This document shows positions 7,228-15,530 of a stretch of DNA of 32,661 bases, one piece after another. The translations under genes were made by a program, and so were the position numbers. The DNA is taken from the NCBI GenBank assembly GCA_015065785.1, contig SVPR01000024.1:1-32661 (forward strand), given 5' to 3'. Numbering within the stretch: the first letter of the stretch is position 1; each line of letters opens with the position of its first letter. The notes beneath the pieces were generated by a model, which was not told where the DNA came from, searched no databases, and saw nothing but the letters and a program-made list of their open reading frames with translations. The stretch comes from Oscillospiraceae bacterium. GTDB lineage: Bacteria > Bacillota > Clostridia > Oscillospirales > Acutalibacteraceae.

Positions 7228-9339
7228 ATGGCTAAACCTATACTCTCAATTGGTCTTATTGTAAAAAATGAAGAGCGTTCTTTAGAAAAATGCCTTAGTG
7301 CGCTTGCACCATTAAGACAAGCAATTCCTTGCGAACTTATTATTGCTGACACAGGCTCTACAGATAAAACAAAAGAAATAGCATCTAAATATGCCGACAT
7401 TCTTTTTGATTTTACCTGGGTAAACGATTTTTCAAAAGCAAGAAATGCCGTTATGGATAAAGCGACAGGTAAATGGTTTATGACTGTTGATGCTGACGAA
7501 TACTTGATACCAGATGTTACTGAATTAGTTCAATTTTTAAATAGCACCAACAAAAACTATGTTTTAGCAACAACTGTAATAAGAAATCATCAATCCAAAG
7601 AAATGAATACCACATACGCTGATTTTAATGCATTAAGAATCGTCCGTATGGATTCAGGCAGACGTTATTCAGGTGAAATCCACGAATCTCTCCCCTGCCA
7701 CGATATAAATGAAATTTATGCATTAAAAAACACAATTTTTGACCATGATGGTTACGCCAATGTTTCCGAAGAATTTGCTAAAAACAAAGAAAAGCGCAAT
7801 TTAGAATTATTAGAAAGCAAATTAGCAAAAGAGCCTGATAATCTTCAGGTTATTCTTCAATGTCTTGAATCATCTTCTAAAAACATCGCTAAAAGACAAC
7901 AATTCACAAAAATCGCTTACGAAACATTGCTTAACACCTCAAAGAACAATTCCAGATGGGACAGTGTCGCCGCACCTTGTATGCGTCAGGCAATAATTTA
8001 TGCAACCAATGACGAAAATCCCGATTTAGAAAATATGTTTAACTGGATTTTCAAAAACTTTCCTAAGTCAAATTTCACCCTCATAGATACAAATTATATA
8101 TACACAAAACATTTAATTAAAACTGAAAAATATTCAGATGCAATTGTAGCTGGTAAAAATTATTTATCCGCAATAAAAAACTACAAAACAAAACATACAA
8201 ATAACAGTTTAGAAGATTTCATTACATCTTTACTATATGCAAATGAGTCACACGAAAGTGAAATAACCGGACTTATCTGCGTAGCACTTGCAAAAACAGG
8301 AAAAGAAAGCGAATGTGCATCTTTTGCGAAAAAAGCAAATGCAGAACGCAATCCAAAAGTTATCCAGAATATTTTTTATGCAGCTTCACTTTTCAAAAAT
8401 AAGAGCGACGCAAAAAAAATGATTGCAGAGGTTACTGAAAAAATTATATCGGGTTATCATTCACAAGACCTCGACTGTCAAAAATCTTATGAAAGTTTAC
8501 TTGCTATAGCCACATCTCTTTTTTCTGTTTCTCCATCCAACGAAGACTATAAGTTGTTTGAAAATGTTTCTGATGACTTTAATGCTCAAATAAAAATACT
8601 CGACTGCAAAACAAAAAAAGATGCCGAAAAACTTCTTGAAAAAATAGAAAACTGGGAAGAATTTATGCCTTTAACCGTAAAACACGCTCTTTCTCTCAAG
8701 GCAGATTTCCCGTTAAGATTTTTCATTACTCCACCTTCTCGCCTTTCAAAATTAACAAATGCTTTAAGTATGTGTGCAGAAGAACTCTCGGATTCTCTTT
8801 GTGAAAAGTATTTCACAAAAGAATTCTGTAACAACTACCCTCGTGCTTCATTTTCATTTAATTTGTTAACTACAATATTATTAAATACAAACATTAAATT
8901 AAAAAATGAAATGAAAAATAGTTTCTTAAATGCATTCGTTGATGTTGCAGAACAATATCTGGGTTATCACTATAACCCTGAATTATTGAATGATGATAAG
9001 TATATAGATTGTCTTGCAGAAACACACGCTTTCGCCTGGTATTTAGTAAAAGCAAATAAATTCAAAGAAGAAAATCCTTTGGAATACATAAAAACTTTAA
9101 GAACAGCTTTGAATAAAGTTCCACAAGCAAAGCAGATAGTTGAATTTTTAATCGAAGAATTACAAAAGGAAGAAGAAAGCAAAAAGCAAGAACAAATTAA
9201 AAATGCTTCACCTGAGCTTGTAGCTATGGCAGAGCAATTGAAAGTAATGCTTAGTGCTTTCCCGGAAAATTCGCCCGAACTTCTCGCGATTAAACAAAGC
9301 CCGATGTATAAACAGGTTGCATTTTTAATTGAAAATTGA
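7228..9339 (+). CDS. Family 2 glycosyltransferase with long helical-repeat C-terminus
   Basis: The first ~200 residues are a GT-A glycosyltransferase of family GT2: SIGLIVKNEERSLEKCL at the N-terminus, ELIIADTGSTDKTKEIA as nucleotide-sugar site, DFSKARNAV, and VDADEYL as the metal-binding DxD-type motif. The remaining ~500 residues are helical and look like degenerate TPR-type repeats. The 703 residues far exceed a single GT2 domain. It is divergent from flagellin 3 and beside two more flagellins, and GT2-TPR proteins often sit in flagellin clusters, so modification of flagellin Ser/Thr is a reasonable role. The acceptor and sugar cannot be read from sequence. The last codons and the TGA stop lie inside the 7-bp repeat array of copy C. 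Confidence 0.85.
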   Translation: MAKPILSIGLIVKNEERSLEKCLSALAPLRQAIPCELIIADTGSTDKTKEIASKYADILFDFTWVNDFSKARNAVMDKATGKWFMTVDADEYLIPDVTELVQFLNSTNKNYVLATTVIRNHQSKEMNTTYADFNALRIVRMDSGRRYSGEIHESLPCHDINEIYALKNTIFDHDGYANVSEEFAKNKEKRNLELLESKLAKEPDNLQVILQCLESSSKNIAKRQQFTKIAYETLLNTSKNNSRWDSVAAPCMRQAIIYATNDENPDLENMFNWIFKNFPKSNFTLIDTNYIYTKHLIKTEKYSDAIVAGKNYLSAIKNYKTKHTNNSLEDFITSLLYANESHESEITGLICVALAKTGKESECASFAKKANAERNPKVIQNIFYAASLFKNKSDAKKMIAEVTEKIISGYHSQDLDCQKSYESLLAIATSLFSVSPSNEDYKLFENVSDDFNAQIKILDCKTKKDAEKLLEKIENWEEFMPLTVKHALSLKADFPLRFFITPPSRLSKLTNALSMCAEELSDSLCEKYFTKEFCNNYPRASFSFNLLTTILLNTNIKLKNEMKNSFLNAFVDVAEQYLGYHYNPELLNDDKYIDCLAETHAFAWYLVKANKFKEENPLEYIKTLRTALNKVPQAKQIVEFLIEELQKEEESKKQEQIKNASPELVAMAEQLKVMLSAFPENSPELLAIKQSPMYKQVAFLIEN

Positions 9340-9673
9340 GAATTAAAAATGAAAAATTTAGGGTCTGCGACGCGATTATAAGAATGCAGAGTGCAGAAGG
9401 CAGAATTAAGGGGCTTTTAAATGCTGAGTGCTGAATGCTGAGTGCTGAATTTCGGAAGTCCTACGGACTTGATTATAATTAATTATCAATAAAAACAACA
9501 AGTTCTATCATTTTTAGTTTACGAAAAACTTTAAATGATAGAACTTAACTTTTTGTTATCTAATTATAATAGCGTCGCAGACCCTTCAATTCCGAATTAC
9601 GCATTACGCATTCCGAATTATAATTGCCAACGCAGTTCCGAAATTTTCAATTTTCAACTTTCAATTTTCAATT
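9328..9673. repeat. Modular intergenic repeat, copy C (best-formed copy)
   Basis: From the left: ATTGAAA/ATTGAGA units; GGGTCTGCGACGC and GATTATAA; GCAGAGT/GCAGAAG units; TGCTGAG/TGCTGAA units; TTTCGG; hairpin AAGTCCTACGGACTT; GATTATAATT. Then the core (9500-9546). Then AATTATAATA, GCGTCGCAGACCC, CGAATTA/CGCATTA units, AATTATAATT, GCCAACGCAGTT, CCGAAATT, and TTTTCAA/CTTTCAA units. It fills the convergent gap between the glycosyltransferase and the phosphoesterase. Short open frames here are artefacts. Confidence 0.82.
9500..9546. terminator. Copy C core hairpin, probable bidirectional terminator
   Basis: AAGTTCTATCATTT (9500-9513) and AAATGATAGAACTT (9533-9546) are perfect 14-base arms with an inner AGTTT/AAACT pair. 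AATAAAAACAAC precedes and AACTTTTTGTT follows, so either strand gives a stem plus T-run between two convergent genes. Confidence 0.7.
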
Positions 9674-9686
9674 CTACCGAACAGCA

Positions 9687-10871
9687 TCATCCCATAAAGC
9701 CGTCAGCAAGATTTTTAAGTATATCTCTGAAGAATTCCATAAACATATCAAATATCGGGAGGAAGATGTTTGAGAATGTGTAACTGAAGCCACTTCTCCC
9801 ACCGCTGTCTGCGAGATCAGAACCGCCTTGTGTTGCAAGGAAGCTTGAAGTTAATTCGTATGTGTGGTAGCTGTCAAGGTCACCTTCATCAAGCTCAATG
9901 ATTCTTGCACCCTGAAGCATACTGTTATAATATGAGTGATATGTAGCACCCGGAGTCTGAACGAGGTCAATTCCGTTGATATCTGCAACGAAGCTATTAA
10001 CATGGTCGTGACCTACAACAACTGCGAGAACATCGCCACCCTCAAGCATTGCATCCCATTGACCGTCTGAACCATTACCCGAGCAGCTCTTTTCAAAAAT
10101 ATAACCATCAAATTCATTTATCTTTGGAATAAATGAATAAACTCCGCCATCATTGAAGTTGTATGTAAGCTCACCCATACTAACAGGACTTTCATAGAAA
10201 AGCACTTCAACTGCTTCTTTTGGAATAATGTGCTGGAACATAATTGATGGAACAACCTCGCCACCATTCTCAAGAGCAAGTGCATCACGGGTGTTTTTGT
10301 ACCAGTTAATCTGGTCTTCTCTTACCCAGTCATAACCAAGCCACTCGCCACCCTCATGGAGTGATGAACCTGAATCCATAAACCAAAGGTTAAACGCAAC
10401 ATCATTACCCTTACTTGCTAAAATAGTAAGATTATGGGTTGCACAGCCGTGAAGTGCAGGGTCAGCATCAAAAGCAAGACAGCCCTTATATTTCTGATAT
10501 TCTGCTAATTGCTCTTCAAGAGGGAAGTTTTCAACCTCCGGGTCGTGGTTACCGAAAACTAATGAGAACGGAATATCTCTGTCAGCAATCGGTGTTAATA
10601 ATTGCTCGTAAGCACGAACATCGTTTGTCATAATGTTATCGCCACAGAAAACAACTAAATCAGGCTTTGCGTAATCAAGAGCCTCATTAACGAAAGTAAT
10701 CATTGCATCTTCCATTGGATAACCATCCTGAACATCAGCAAGAACAAGAATTTTGAAAGTACCATTCTTGTTAAATCTTAAAGCATCATCAGAAGCACCT
10801 GCCGCAAAAGATGTTATTGAAAGTGAAAACAACATTGAAGCAACAAGTAAAATTGAAATTACCTTTTTCAT
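9687..10871 (-). CDS. Secreted calcineurin-like metallophosphoesterase
   Basis: The two-metal phosphoesterase motifs appear in order: LVLADVQDG (metal-1 Asp region), VVFCGDN, VFGNHDPE and, late in the chain, VVVGHDHVN, with a further His in MFQHIIP. The start is taken at the ATG at 10871 (MKKVISILLVASMLFSLSITSFAAG), a clean signal peptide with AxA-type cleavage, behind CAAGGAG. The longer frame to 10937 has no ribosome site and crosses the promoter. The mature protein is extracellular or wall-associated. A hydrophobic/amphipathic tail (FSYTFSNIFLPIFDMFMEFFRDIL) may hold it at the membrane. The substrate is unknown; purple-acid-phosphatase or Icc-type phosphodiesterase activity are both possible. 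Confidence 0.88.
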   Translation of the reverse strand: MKKVISILLVASMLFSLSITSFAAGASDDALRFNKNGTFKILVLADVQDGYPMEDAMITFVNEALDYAKPDLVVFCGDNIMTNDVRAYEQLLTPIADRDIPFSLVFGNHDPEVENFPLEEQLAEYQKYKGCLAFDADPALHGCATHNLTILASKGNDVAFNLWFMDSGSSLHEGGEWLGYDWVREDQINWYKNTRDALALENGGEVVPSIMFQHIIPKEAVEVLFYESPVSMGELTYNFNDGGVYSFIPKINEFDGYIFEKSCSGNGSDGQWDAMLEGGDVLAVVVGHDHVNSFVADINGIDLVQTPGATYHSYYNSMLQGARIIELDEGDLDSYHTYELTSSFLATQGGSDLADSGGRSGFSYTFSNIFLPIFDMFMEFFRDILKNLADGFMG

Positions 10872-10899
10872 AAATATCTCCTTGGATTTAAAATTTCTT

Positions 10900-10928
10900 A
10901 TACTATAATATAAATATATAGTTTTCAA
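10900..10928 (-). promoter_or_regulatory. Promoter for the metallophosphoesterase
   Basis: On the minus strand TTGAAA (10928-10923), 17 bases, TAGTAT (10905-10900). Confidence 0.6.
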
Positions 10929-10949
10929 AAAACACACTATACAAAAGTA

Positions 10950-12260
10950 TCACTGTGCACATTTTACTACTAATTCTTTGAAGTGTCTACCCTTTTCTTC
11001 AAAATTCTTGTAGAAATTGTAGCTTGCGGCTGCCGGTGAAAAAAGACAAACACCATTTTCTTTAGTGAGATTTATTGCATTTATAACTGCATCTTCCATA
11101 TTTTCGGCATAAACCGCATTAACATTTGTATTAAGCAATTTAACATCATCTAAAATATCGTGCCCTGTTTCAGGCAAACCAATTAAATTCTCTATCTGAG
11201 AATCACTCAGGAACTCAATAAATTCTTTGTAATCAATTCCCCTGTCAAGACCGCCGAAAATCAATGTTTCTACATTTCCAAGAGCCTTAACTGCACCCAT
11301 TACAGCGGTTGGAATTGTCGCAATGCTATCGTTGTAATATGATACACCTTTAAATTTACCGACGAATTCCATTCTGTGCTCAATACCGTTAAAATTCTTT
11401 ATGGCATTTCTCACACTATCGTCAGGAACATTAAAAATTCTCGCTACCGCCAAAGCGTAAGCAATATCCTGTCGGTTATGCTCACCCTTTAAATGCTCTG
11501 TGCTTTTCCAAAGCTCATTTACAAATTCATCATTCTGCGCTTTACTGAATCCTACCTTAACGGGTCTGCCCTTAATTGCAGCTTCAACATTCAAGCCGTG
11601 ACCCACATCCTGTTCATCATTATAAACAAAGTAGTTTTCTTCATTCTGGAATCTTGTTATATTGAGCTTTGAATTTGCGTAACCGTCAAAGCCTGTTTTA
11701 TAATGGTCCAGATGCTCTTCATAAATATTAACAAGCACTGCTACTTCCGGCGAAGCGGTTGTGAATTCAAGCTGATGTGACGACATTTCAATAACAGCAA
11801 TCAAATCCTCGCCCTCGTCTGCCTTTTCAAAAACAGGAACGCCAATGTTACCTATAAGGCAGGTATTTTTACCGCCTGCTTTTAACATCTCATAAATAAG
11901 TGTAGAGGTTGTAGTCTTGCCCTTTGAGCCTGTAATACCTACAACGGTAGGCTTTGAGAATCGCAGAAACATATCTGTCTGGCAAGTAATTTCAGTTGTA
12001 GCAGGATATTTTACATTATCTAAAAAAGCAATTCCCGGACTTTTGAAAACGAGGTCAAATTCACCTAAACAAGAAAGGTAATTGTCACCGCAAATCAAAT
12101 CTACATTGCTGTCATCAATTTTCAGATAATTCTTATCTGCAATCGAAAGCTTCTTTGTAGGGAGATGCTTTCTTATATAATTATAAGTTGAAATACCCTC
12201 TCTGCCATAGCCGAGAATAAGAATTTTTTTATCTTTTATATATTCGATTATTTGTGACAT
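10950..12260 (-). CDS. murD: MurD, UDP-N-acetylmuramoyl-L-alanine:D-glutamate ligase
   Basis: MurD adds D-Glu to UDP-MurNAc-L-Ala in the cytoplasmic stage of peptidoglycan synthesis. The N-terminal Rossmann-like domain has ILILGYGREGISTYNYI. The ATP loop is VVGITGSKGKTTTSTLI. The Mur-ligase centre is EMSSHQLEFT followed by NIYEEHLDHYKTGFDGYANSKLNI. The C-terminal domain carries YYNDSIATIPTAV and FGGLDRGIDY, which separates MurD from MurC/E/F. I place the start at the ATG at 12260 (MSQIIEYIKDKK) with GGAG 10 bases upstream; a TTG at 12266 is the alternative. The product is about 436 residues. It stands alone here, outside a dcw cluster, downstream of a GGDEF gene and its hairpin. Confidence 0.94.
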   Translation of the reverse strand: MSQIIEYIKDKKILILGYGREGISTYNYIRKHLPTKKLSIADKNYLKIDDSNVDLICGDNYLSCLGEFDLVFKSPGIAFLDNVKYPATTEITCQTDMFLRFSKPTVVGITGSKGKTTTSTLIYEMLKAGGKNTCLIGNIGVPVFEKADEGEDLIAVIEMSSHQLEFTTASPEVAVLVNIYEEHLDHYKTGFDGYANSKLNITRFQNEENYFVYNDEQDVGHGLNVEAAIKGRPVKVGFSKAQNDEFVNELWKSTEHLKGEHNRQDIAYALAVARIFNVPDDSVRNAIKNFNGIEHRMEFVGKFKGVSYYNDSIATIPTAVMGAVKALGNVETLIFGGLDRGIDYKEFIEFLSDSQIENLIGLPETGHDILDDVKLLNTNVNAVYAENMEDAVINAINLTKENGVCLFSPAAASYNFYKNFEEKGRHFKELVVKCAQ

Positions 12261-12301
12261 TATCAAACAACTCCACTCTCGCCTGTTTAAAATTTAAAGT
12301 C

Positions 12302-12337
12302 CCGCTTTTCATTATATGTGAGTACAATGAAAAGCGG
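12302..12337. terminator. Hairpin between the GGDEF gene and murD
   Basis: CCGCTTTTCATT (12302-12313) and AATGAAAAGCGG (12326-12337) are perfect 12-base arms. The plus side continues AGTTTTTTG, while the minus side has only ACTTTAAATTTT. By position it should end the minus-strand GGDEF transcript, although its better T-run points the other way. Confidence 0.65.
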
Positions 12338-12346
12338 AGTTTTTTG

Positions 12347-13654
12347 TTATTCAGCAAAAGCGTAACCATTTTTACCATGCTTTTTAACATAGTACATTGC
12401 TTCGTCAGCCTTTTCAAAGAGCTCGTTGTAATCCATTCCTGTTTCAGGATAAATTGCAACACCTATTGAGCAAGACATAACCTTATCCTTTGCTTTTTCA
12501 AGTATTACACTATGACAAATCTTTTCAATTTCCTTTGCCTTTTCTTCAACGAGCTCTTTAACATCGCCCAAGCCGTTAACGAAAATAACAAACTCCTCAC
12601 CGCCGACACGACCTAAAATATCTGTTGAACGGAATGCGAGTGCCAATTTACTTGTGAATTCGCGAAGGAAATTATCACCCTCGTGGTGACCGTAGGTATC
12701 ATTGAGGAGCTTAAAGTCGTCAATATCTACAAGGAACATTGTTCCCGGCTCGTTAGGATATTCTTTGATAAGCTCATTGATTTTAAGCCCTGTTGAAACT
12801 TTATTAAGGAAGCCTGTGAGCTGGTCAGTTTCAGCCTGAGCAATAAGTCTTGATTTTTCTTTCTTTTCTTTATCAATATCTGAAATAGTACCAATAAAGC
12901 GAATTGCATTGCCGTCACCATCAAAAATGGTAGCAAATTTAATTCTGTGCCAGACAATATCATTACGCTGATTTATAATTCTCGCGTCAAAAATATTGAT
13001 TCTCTTACCTGAAAGAGCATTACTTACAGCCTCAATAAACAAAGGCACATCTCTGTGGTCAAACACATTACCGTAAGTAATATATTCAATAGCATCTTCA
13101 ACCCTTGTTGCTGTACGAAGAGTTCTTAAAATCTTTGGTGAACATTCTAAGACATCAGCGGCAACATCGTAATTAAACATAATATCGTCAGAAATTTCTT
13201 CTATAAGCTCATATCTTTCTTTTTCTTCCTGAATTTTGATTTGAAGATTTTTCATTTCAGTAATATCAACAATATTACAAATAAAGCGTTGCTCGCCCTC
13301 TTTAGCATTATGTGGCTTTCTTACTGAGAAAAGTGCCCACGCCTCTTCACCGTTTTTCTTGTTGATACGACATTCAAATTTCTGAATGTCACCCGGCTTA
13401 TAATCTGTGTTAATACGGGAAATAATATTCATAAAATCGTTATAATGGAAAAGATTGAGTCTGGCCTCTTGAGGAAGAGTTTCATATTCATCTCTTGTAT
13501 AGCCAAAAAGATTAAAAAATCCTTCGTTTGTATATTCGAGTTTAACACCTTCCGAATGTGGTGAAACCAAAGCAATTCCTGCAACAGTTTCGCTTAAAAT
13601 CATCTCAAGATCGACTTTTTTAAGCTCACTTTCCATCATTCCGCCATATTTCAT
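12347..13654 (-). CDS. Soluble diguanylate cyclase, PAS-PAS-GGDEF
   Basis: Predicted to make cyclic di-GMP. Two PAS-type sensor domains cover roughly residues 15-135 and 150-260, each ending in the usual short PAC-like piece (FICNIVDITEMK; FIGTISDIDKEKKE). The GGDEF domain follows with DQLTGFLNK, VDIDDFKLLNDTYGHHEGDNFL and the active-site variant GGEEF near residue 350. RSTD lies five residues before it, an intact RxxD product-inhibition site. There is no EAL domain and no membrane segment. I chose the ATG at 13654 because AAGGTGGGG lies just upstream; a TTG at 13675 would overlap that site. c-di-GMP fits the motility genes nearby, but a direct link is inference. Confidence 0.9.
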   Translation of the reverse strand: MKYGGMMESELKKVDLEMILSETVAGIALVSPHSEGVKLEYTNEGFFNLFGYTRDEYETLPQEARLNLFHYNDFMNIISRINTDYKPGDIQKFECRINKKNGEEAWALFSVRKPHNAKEGEQRFICNIVDITEMKNLQIKIQEEKERYELIEEISDDIMFNYDVAADVLECSPKILRTLRTATRVEDAIEYITYGNVFDHRDVPLFIEAVSNALSGKRINIFDARIINQRNDIVWHRIKFATIFDGDGNAIRFIGTISDIDKEKKEKSRLIAQAETDQLTGFLNKVSTGLKINELIKEYPNEPGTMFLVDIDDFKLLNDTYGHHEGDNFLREFTSKLALAFRSTDILGRVGGEEFVIFVNGLGDVKELVEEKAKEIEKICHSVILEKAKDKVMSCSIGVAIYPETGMDYNELFEKADEAMYYVKKHGKNGYAFAE

Positions 13655-13715
13655 CTGTTGCCCCACCTTTGTCAAAAATTATCAAATTTTCTAAACAAGA
13701 TTACATATATTTGTG

Positions 13716-13744
13716 ATTATAACACATTTTTCCTTAATTAACAA
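13716..13744 (-). promoter_or_regulatory. Promoter for the PAS-GGDEF gene
   Basis: On the minus strand TTGTTA (13744-13739), 17 bases, TATAAT (13721-13716). It is divergent from the sufC promoter about 20 bases away. Confidence 0.65.
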
Positions 13745-13761
13745 GGTTTTTTTGAAAAGAC

Positions 13762-13790
13762 TTGAATATATTACTAAAATTTTATATAAT
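13762..13790 (+). promoter_or_regulatory. Promoter for the sufC-rhaB-MATE row
   Basis: TTGAAT (13762-13767), 17 bases, TATAAT (13785-13790). A direct repeat ATACTAAAAA occurs twice between the promoter and the start codon (about 13820-13840) and could be a regulator site; this is untested. Confidence 0.68.
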
Positions 13791-13857
13791 CTATTTGTTA
13801 TATTATATCATTATATAAGATACTAAAAAAATACTAAAAACTCACTGGTGAATTTAT

Positions 13858-14574
13858 ATGTTAGAATTAGTTAATTTATCATTCAAAGTCAATGATGACG
13901 GCGAAAAAAAAGAAATATTAAATGATGTTTCTCTTACCTTAGATGATGGTAAGTTCCTTGTAATTACAGGCCCGAATGGTGGCGGTAAATCTACCTTGGC
14001 AAAGCTGATTATGGGTATTGAAAAGCCAACCGGCGGTAAAATTCTCTGGAATGGTACTGATATTACAGATATGTCAATTACAGAAAGAGCTAAATTAGGA
14101 ATCGGCTATGCTTTTCAACAACCGCCTCGCTTTAAAGGTCTTACGGTAAGAGATTTATTAAGCCTTTCTCACGGCAATACTCTTCCTGAGGACCAGTGCT
14201 GTGCTTACCTTACAAATGTTGGTCTTTGTTCAAAGGACTACCTGAACCGTGAGGTTGATGCAACACTTTCCGGTGGTGAAATAAAAAGAATTGAAATTGC
14301 TACAATTATGGCAAGAAATGTAGAGCTTGCAATTTACGATGAGCCTGAAGCAGGTATTGACCTCTGGAGCTTTAATATGCTCATTGAAAGCTTTAAAAGA
14401 ATTTCAAGCCAGAACAAGCAAAGTATGATTATAATTTCTCACCAGGAGAGAATTATGAAAATTGCCGACGAAATAGCAATTATAGCAAACGGCACTGTCA
14501 GCAAAAAGGGTCCTGTTGATGAGGTTTTCCCTCTTTTAATGAACGAATTCAACAGTGCTTGCGATTTCAGATAA
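13858..14574 (+). CDS. sufC: SufC-type Fe-S assembly ATPase
   Basis: Cytoplasmic ABC ATPase that powers the SufB/D scaffold. The 238 residues contain Walker A GPNGGGKST (near 40), the Q-loop YAFQQPPRFKGLTV, the signature LSGGEIKRIEIA, Walker B LAIYDEPEAGIDLWS and the switch His in IIISHQER. SufC normally has DEPDSGLD-type Walker B/D-loop sequence; DEPEAGID is a mild variant. Length is typical (about 245). The next gene, 13 bases downstream, is the scaffold, and no sufS, sufU or second scaffold gene follows, so this fits the minimal two-gene SUF (SmsC-SmsB type). The ribosome site is weak (GGTGAA). Confidence 0.88.
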   Translation: MLELVNLSFKVNDDGEKKEILNDVSLTLDDGKFLVITGPNGGGKSTLAKLIMGIEKPTGGKILWNGTDITDMSITERAKLGIGYAFQQPPRFKGLTVRDLLSLSHGNTLPEDQCCAYLTNVGLCSKDYLNREVDATLSGGEIKRIEIATIMARNVELAIYDEPEAGIDLWSFNMLIESFKRISSQNKQSMIIISHQERIMKIADEIAIIANGTVSKKGPVDEVFPLLMNEFNSACDFR

Positions 14575-14587
14575 GGGGTGGAATGTT

Positions 14588-15505
14588 ATGCAGAAGTTAG
14601 ATTCACATATGATACAAACAATCACAGATTTGCACGATGTTCCTCAGGGTGCATATAACATCCGCAAAAATGGTGAAAGTGCAGGTCGTGCCTCAACTGA
14701 AAATATTATAATCGAAAATAAAAAAGATAAACCCGGAATTGATATAACCGTTAAACCGGGCACTAAAAACGAAAGTGTTCACATTCCTGTTATTATTACA
14801 GAAACCGGTGTTGACGATTTAGTTTACAATGATTTTTACATTGGTGACGACTCCGATGTTCTTATTGTTGCAGGGTGCGGAATTCATAACTCAGGTGACA
14901 AAAAGAGTGAGCACGACGGTATTCACCGCTTTCATATAGGCAAAAACGCCCGTATCAAATATGTTGAAAAGCATTATGGCGAGGGCACCGGCACAGGCGA
15001 GAATGTGCTCAACCCTGTTACCGAAGTGTTTATGGATGAAAATTCATATTGCGAAATGGAAATGGTACAAATTGAGGGCGTTGACTCTACAAAAAGAAAC
15101 ACCATTGCAAAATTAGAGTCCGGCGCACATCTTCTCATTTTAGAAAAACTTATGACACACGACAATCAGGTTGCTCATTCTGATATGACAATTGAATTAA
15201 ACGGTGTTGACGCCTCTTCTCAGATTATTTCCCGTTCAGTTGCTAAGGATAATTCAGAACAGGTTTTCTACCCGAAAGCAGTCGGCAATGCAAAATGCAG
15301 AGCACATGTTCAATGCGACTCAATTATTATGGGCAACGCTCACATTCGCTCAATTCCCGAAATTGCCGCAAATCATTGCGACGCAAATATTGTTCACGAA
15401 GCTGCCATTGGCAAAATCAATAATGACCAGCTTTTAAAGCTTCAGACCTTAGGCAAAACAGAAGAGGAAGCAGAAGAAATTATAATCAACTGCTTCTTGA
15501 GATAA
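14588..15505 (+). CDS. sufB: SufB/SufD-family Fe-S scaffold protein (minimal SUF type)
   Basis: Partner of SufC in cluster assembly. The start is the ATG at 14588 (MQKLDSHMIQTITDLHDVPQGAYNIRKNGE) behind AAGGGGTGG; a longer frame from 14555 would overlap sufC. The 305 residues are shorter than classic SufB (about 465) or SufD (about 430). The C-terminal family signature is clear: CDSIIMGNAHIRSIPEIAANHCDANIVHEAAIGKINNDQLLKLQTLG. Cysteines in VAGCG, NAKCRAHVQC and ANHC are candidate cluster ligands. With only one scaffold protein it is presumably a homodimer with SufC. Whether to call it SufB or SufD cannot be settled by eye. Confidence 0.86.
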   Translation: MQKLDSHMIQTITDLHDVPQGAYNIRKNGESAGRASTENIIIENKKDKPGIDITVKPGTKNESVHIPVIITETGVDDLVYNDFYIGDDSDVLIVAGCGIHNSGDKKSEHDGIHRFHIGKNARIKYVEKHYGEGTGTGENVLNPVTEVFMDENSYCEMEMVQIEGVDSTKRNTIAKLESGAHLLILEKLMTHDNQVAHSDMTIELNGVDASSQIISRSVAKDNSEQVFYPKAVGNAKCRAHVQCDSIIMGNAHIRSIPEIAANHCDANIVHEAAIGKINNDQLLKLQTLGKTEEEAEEIIINCFLR

Positions 15506-15530
15506 CATATATTTTTAAGGAGGTATTCCT

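Noticed and set aside
9535..9783. Plus-strand 82-residue open frame
   Set aside because: It is translation of repeat copy C and antisense of the phosphoesterase 3' end.
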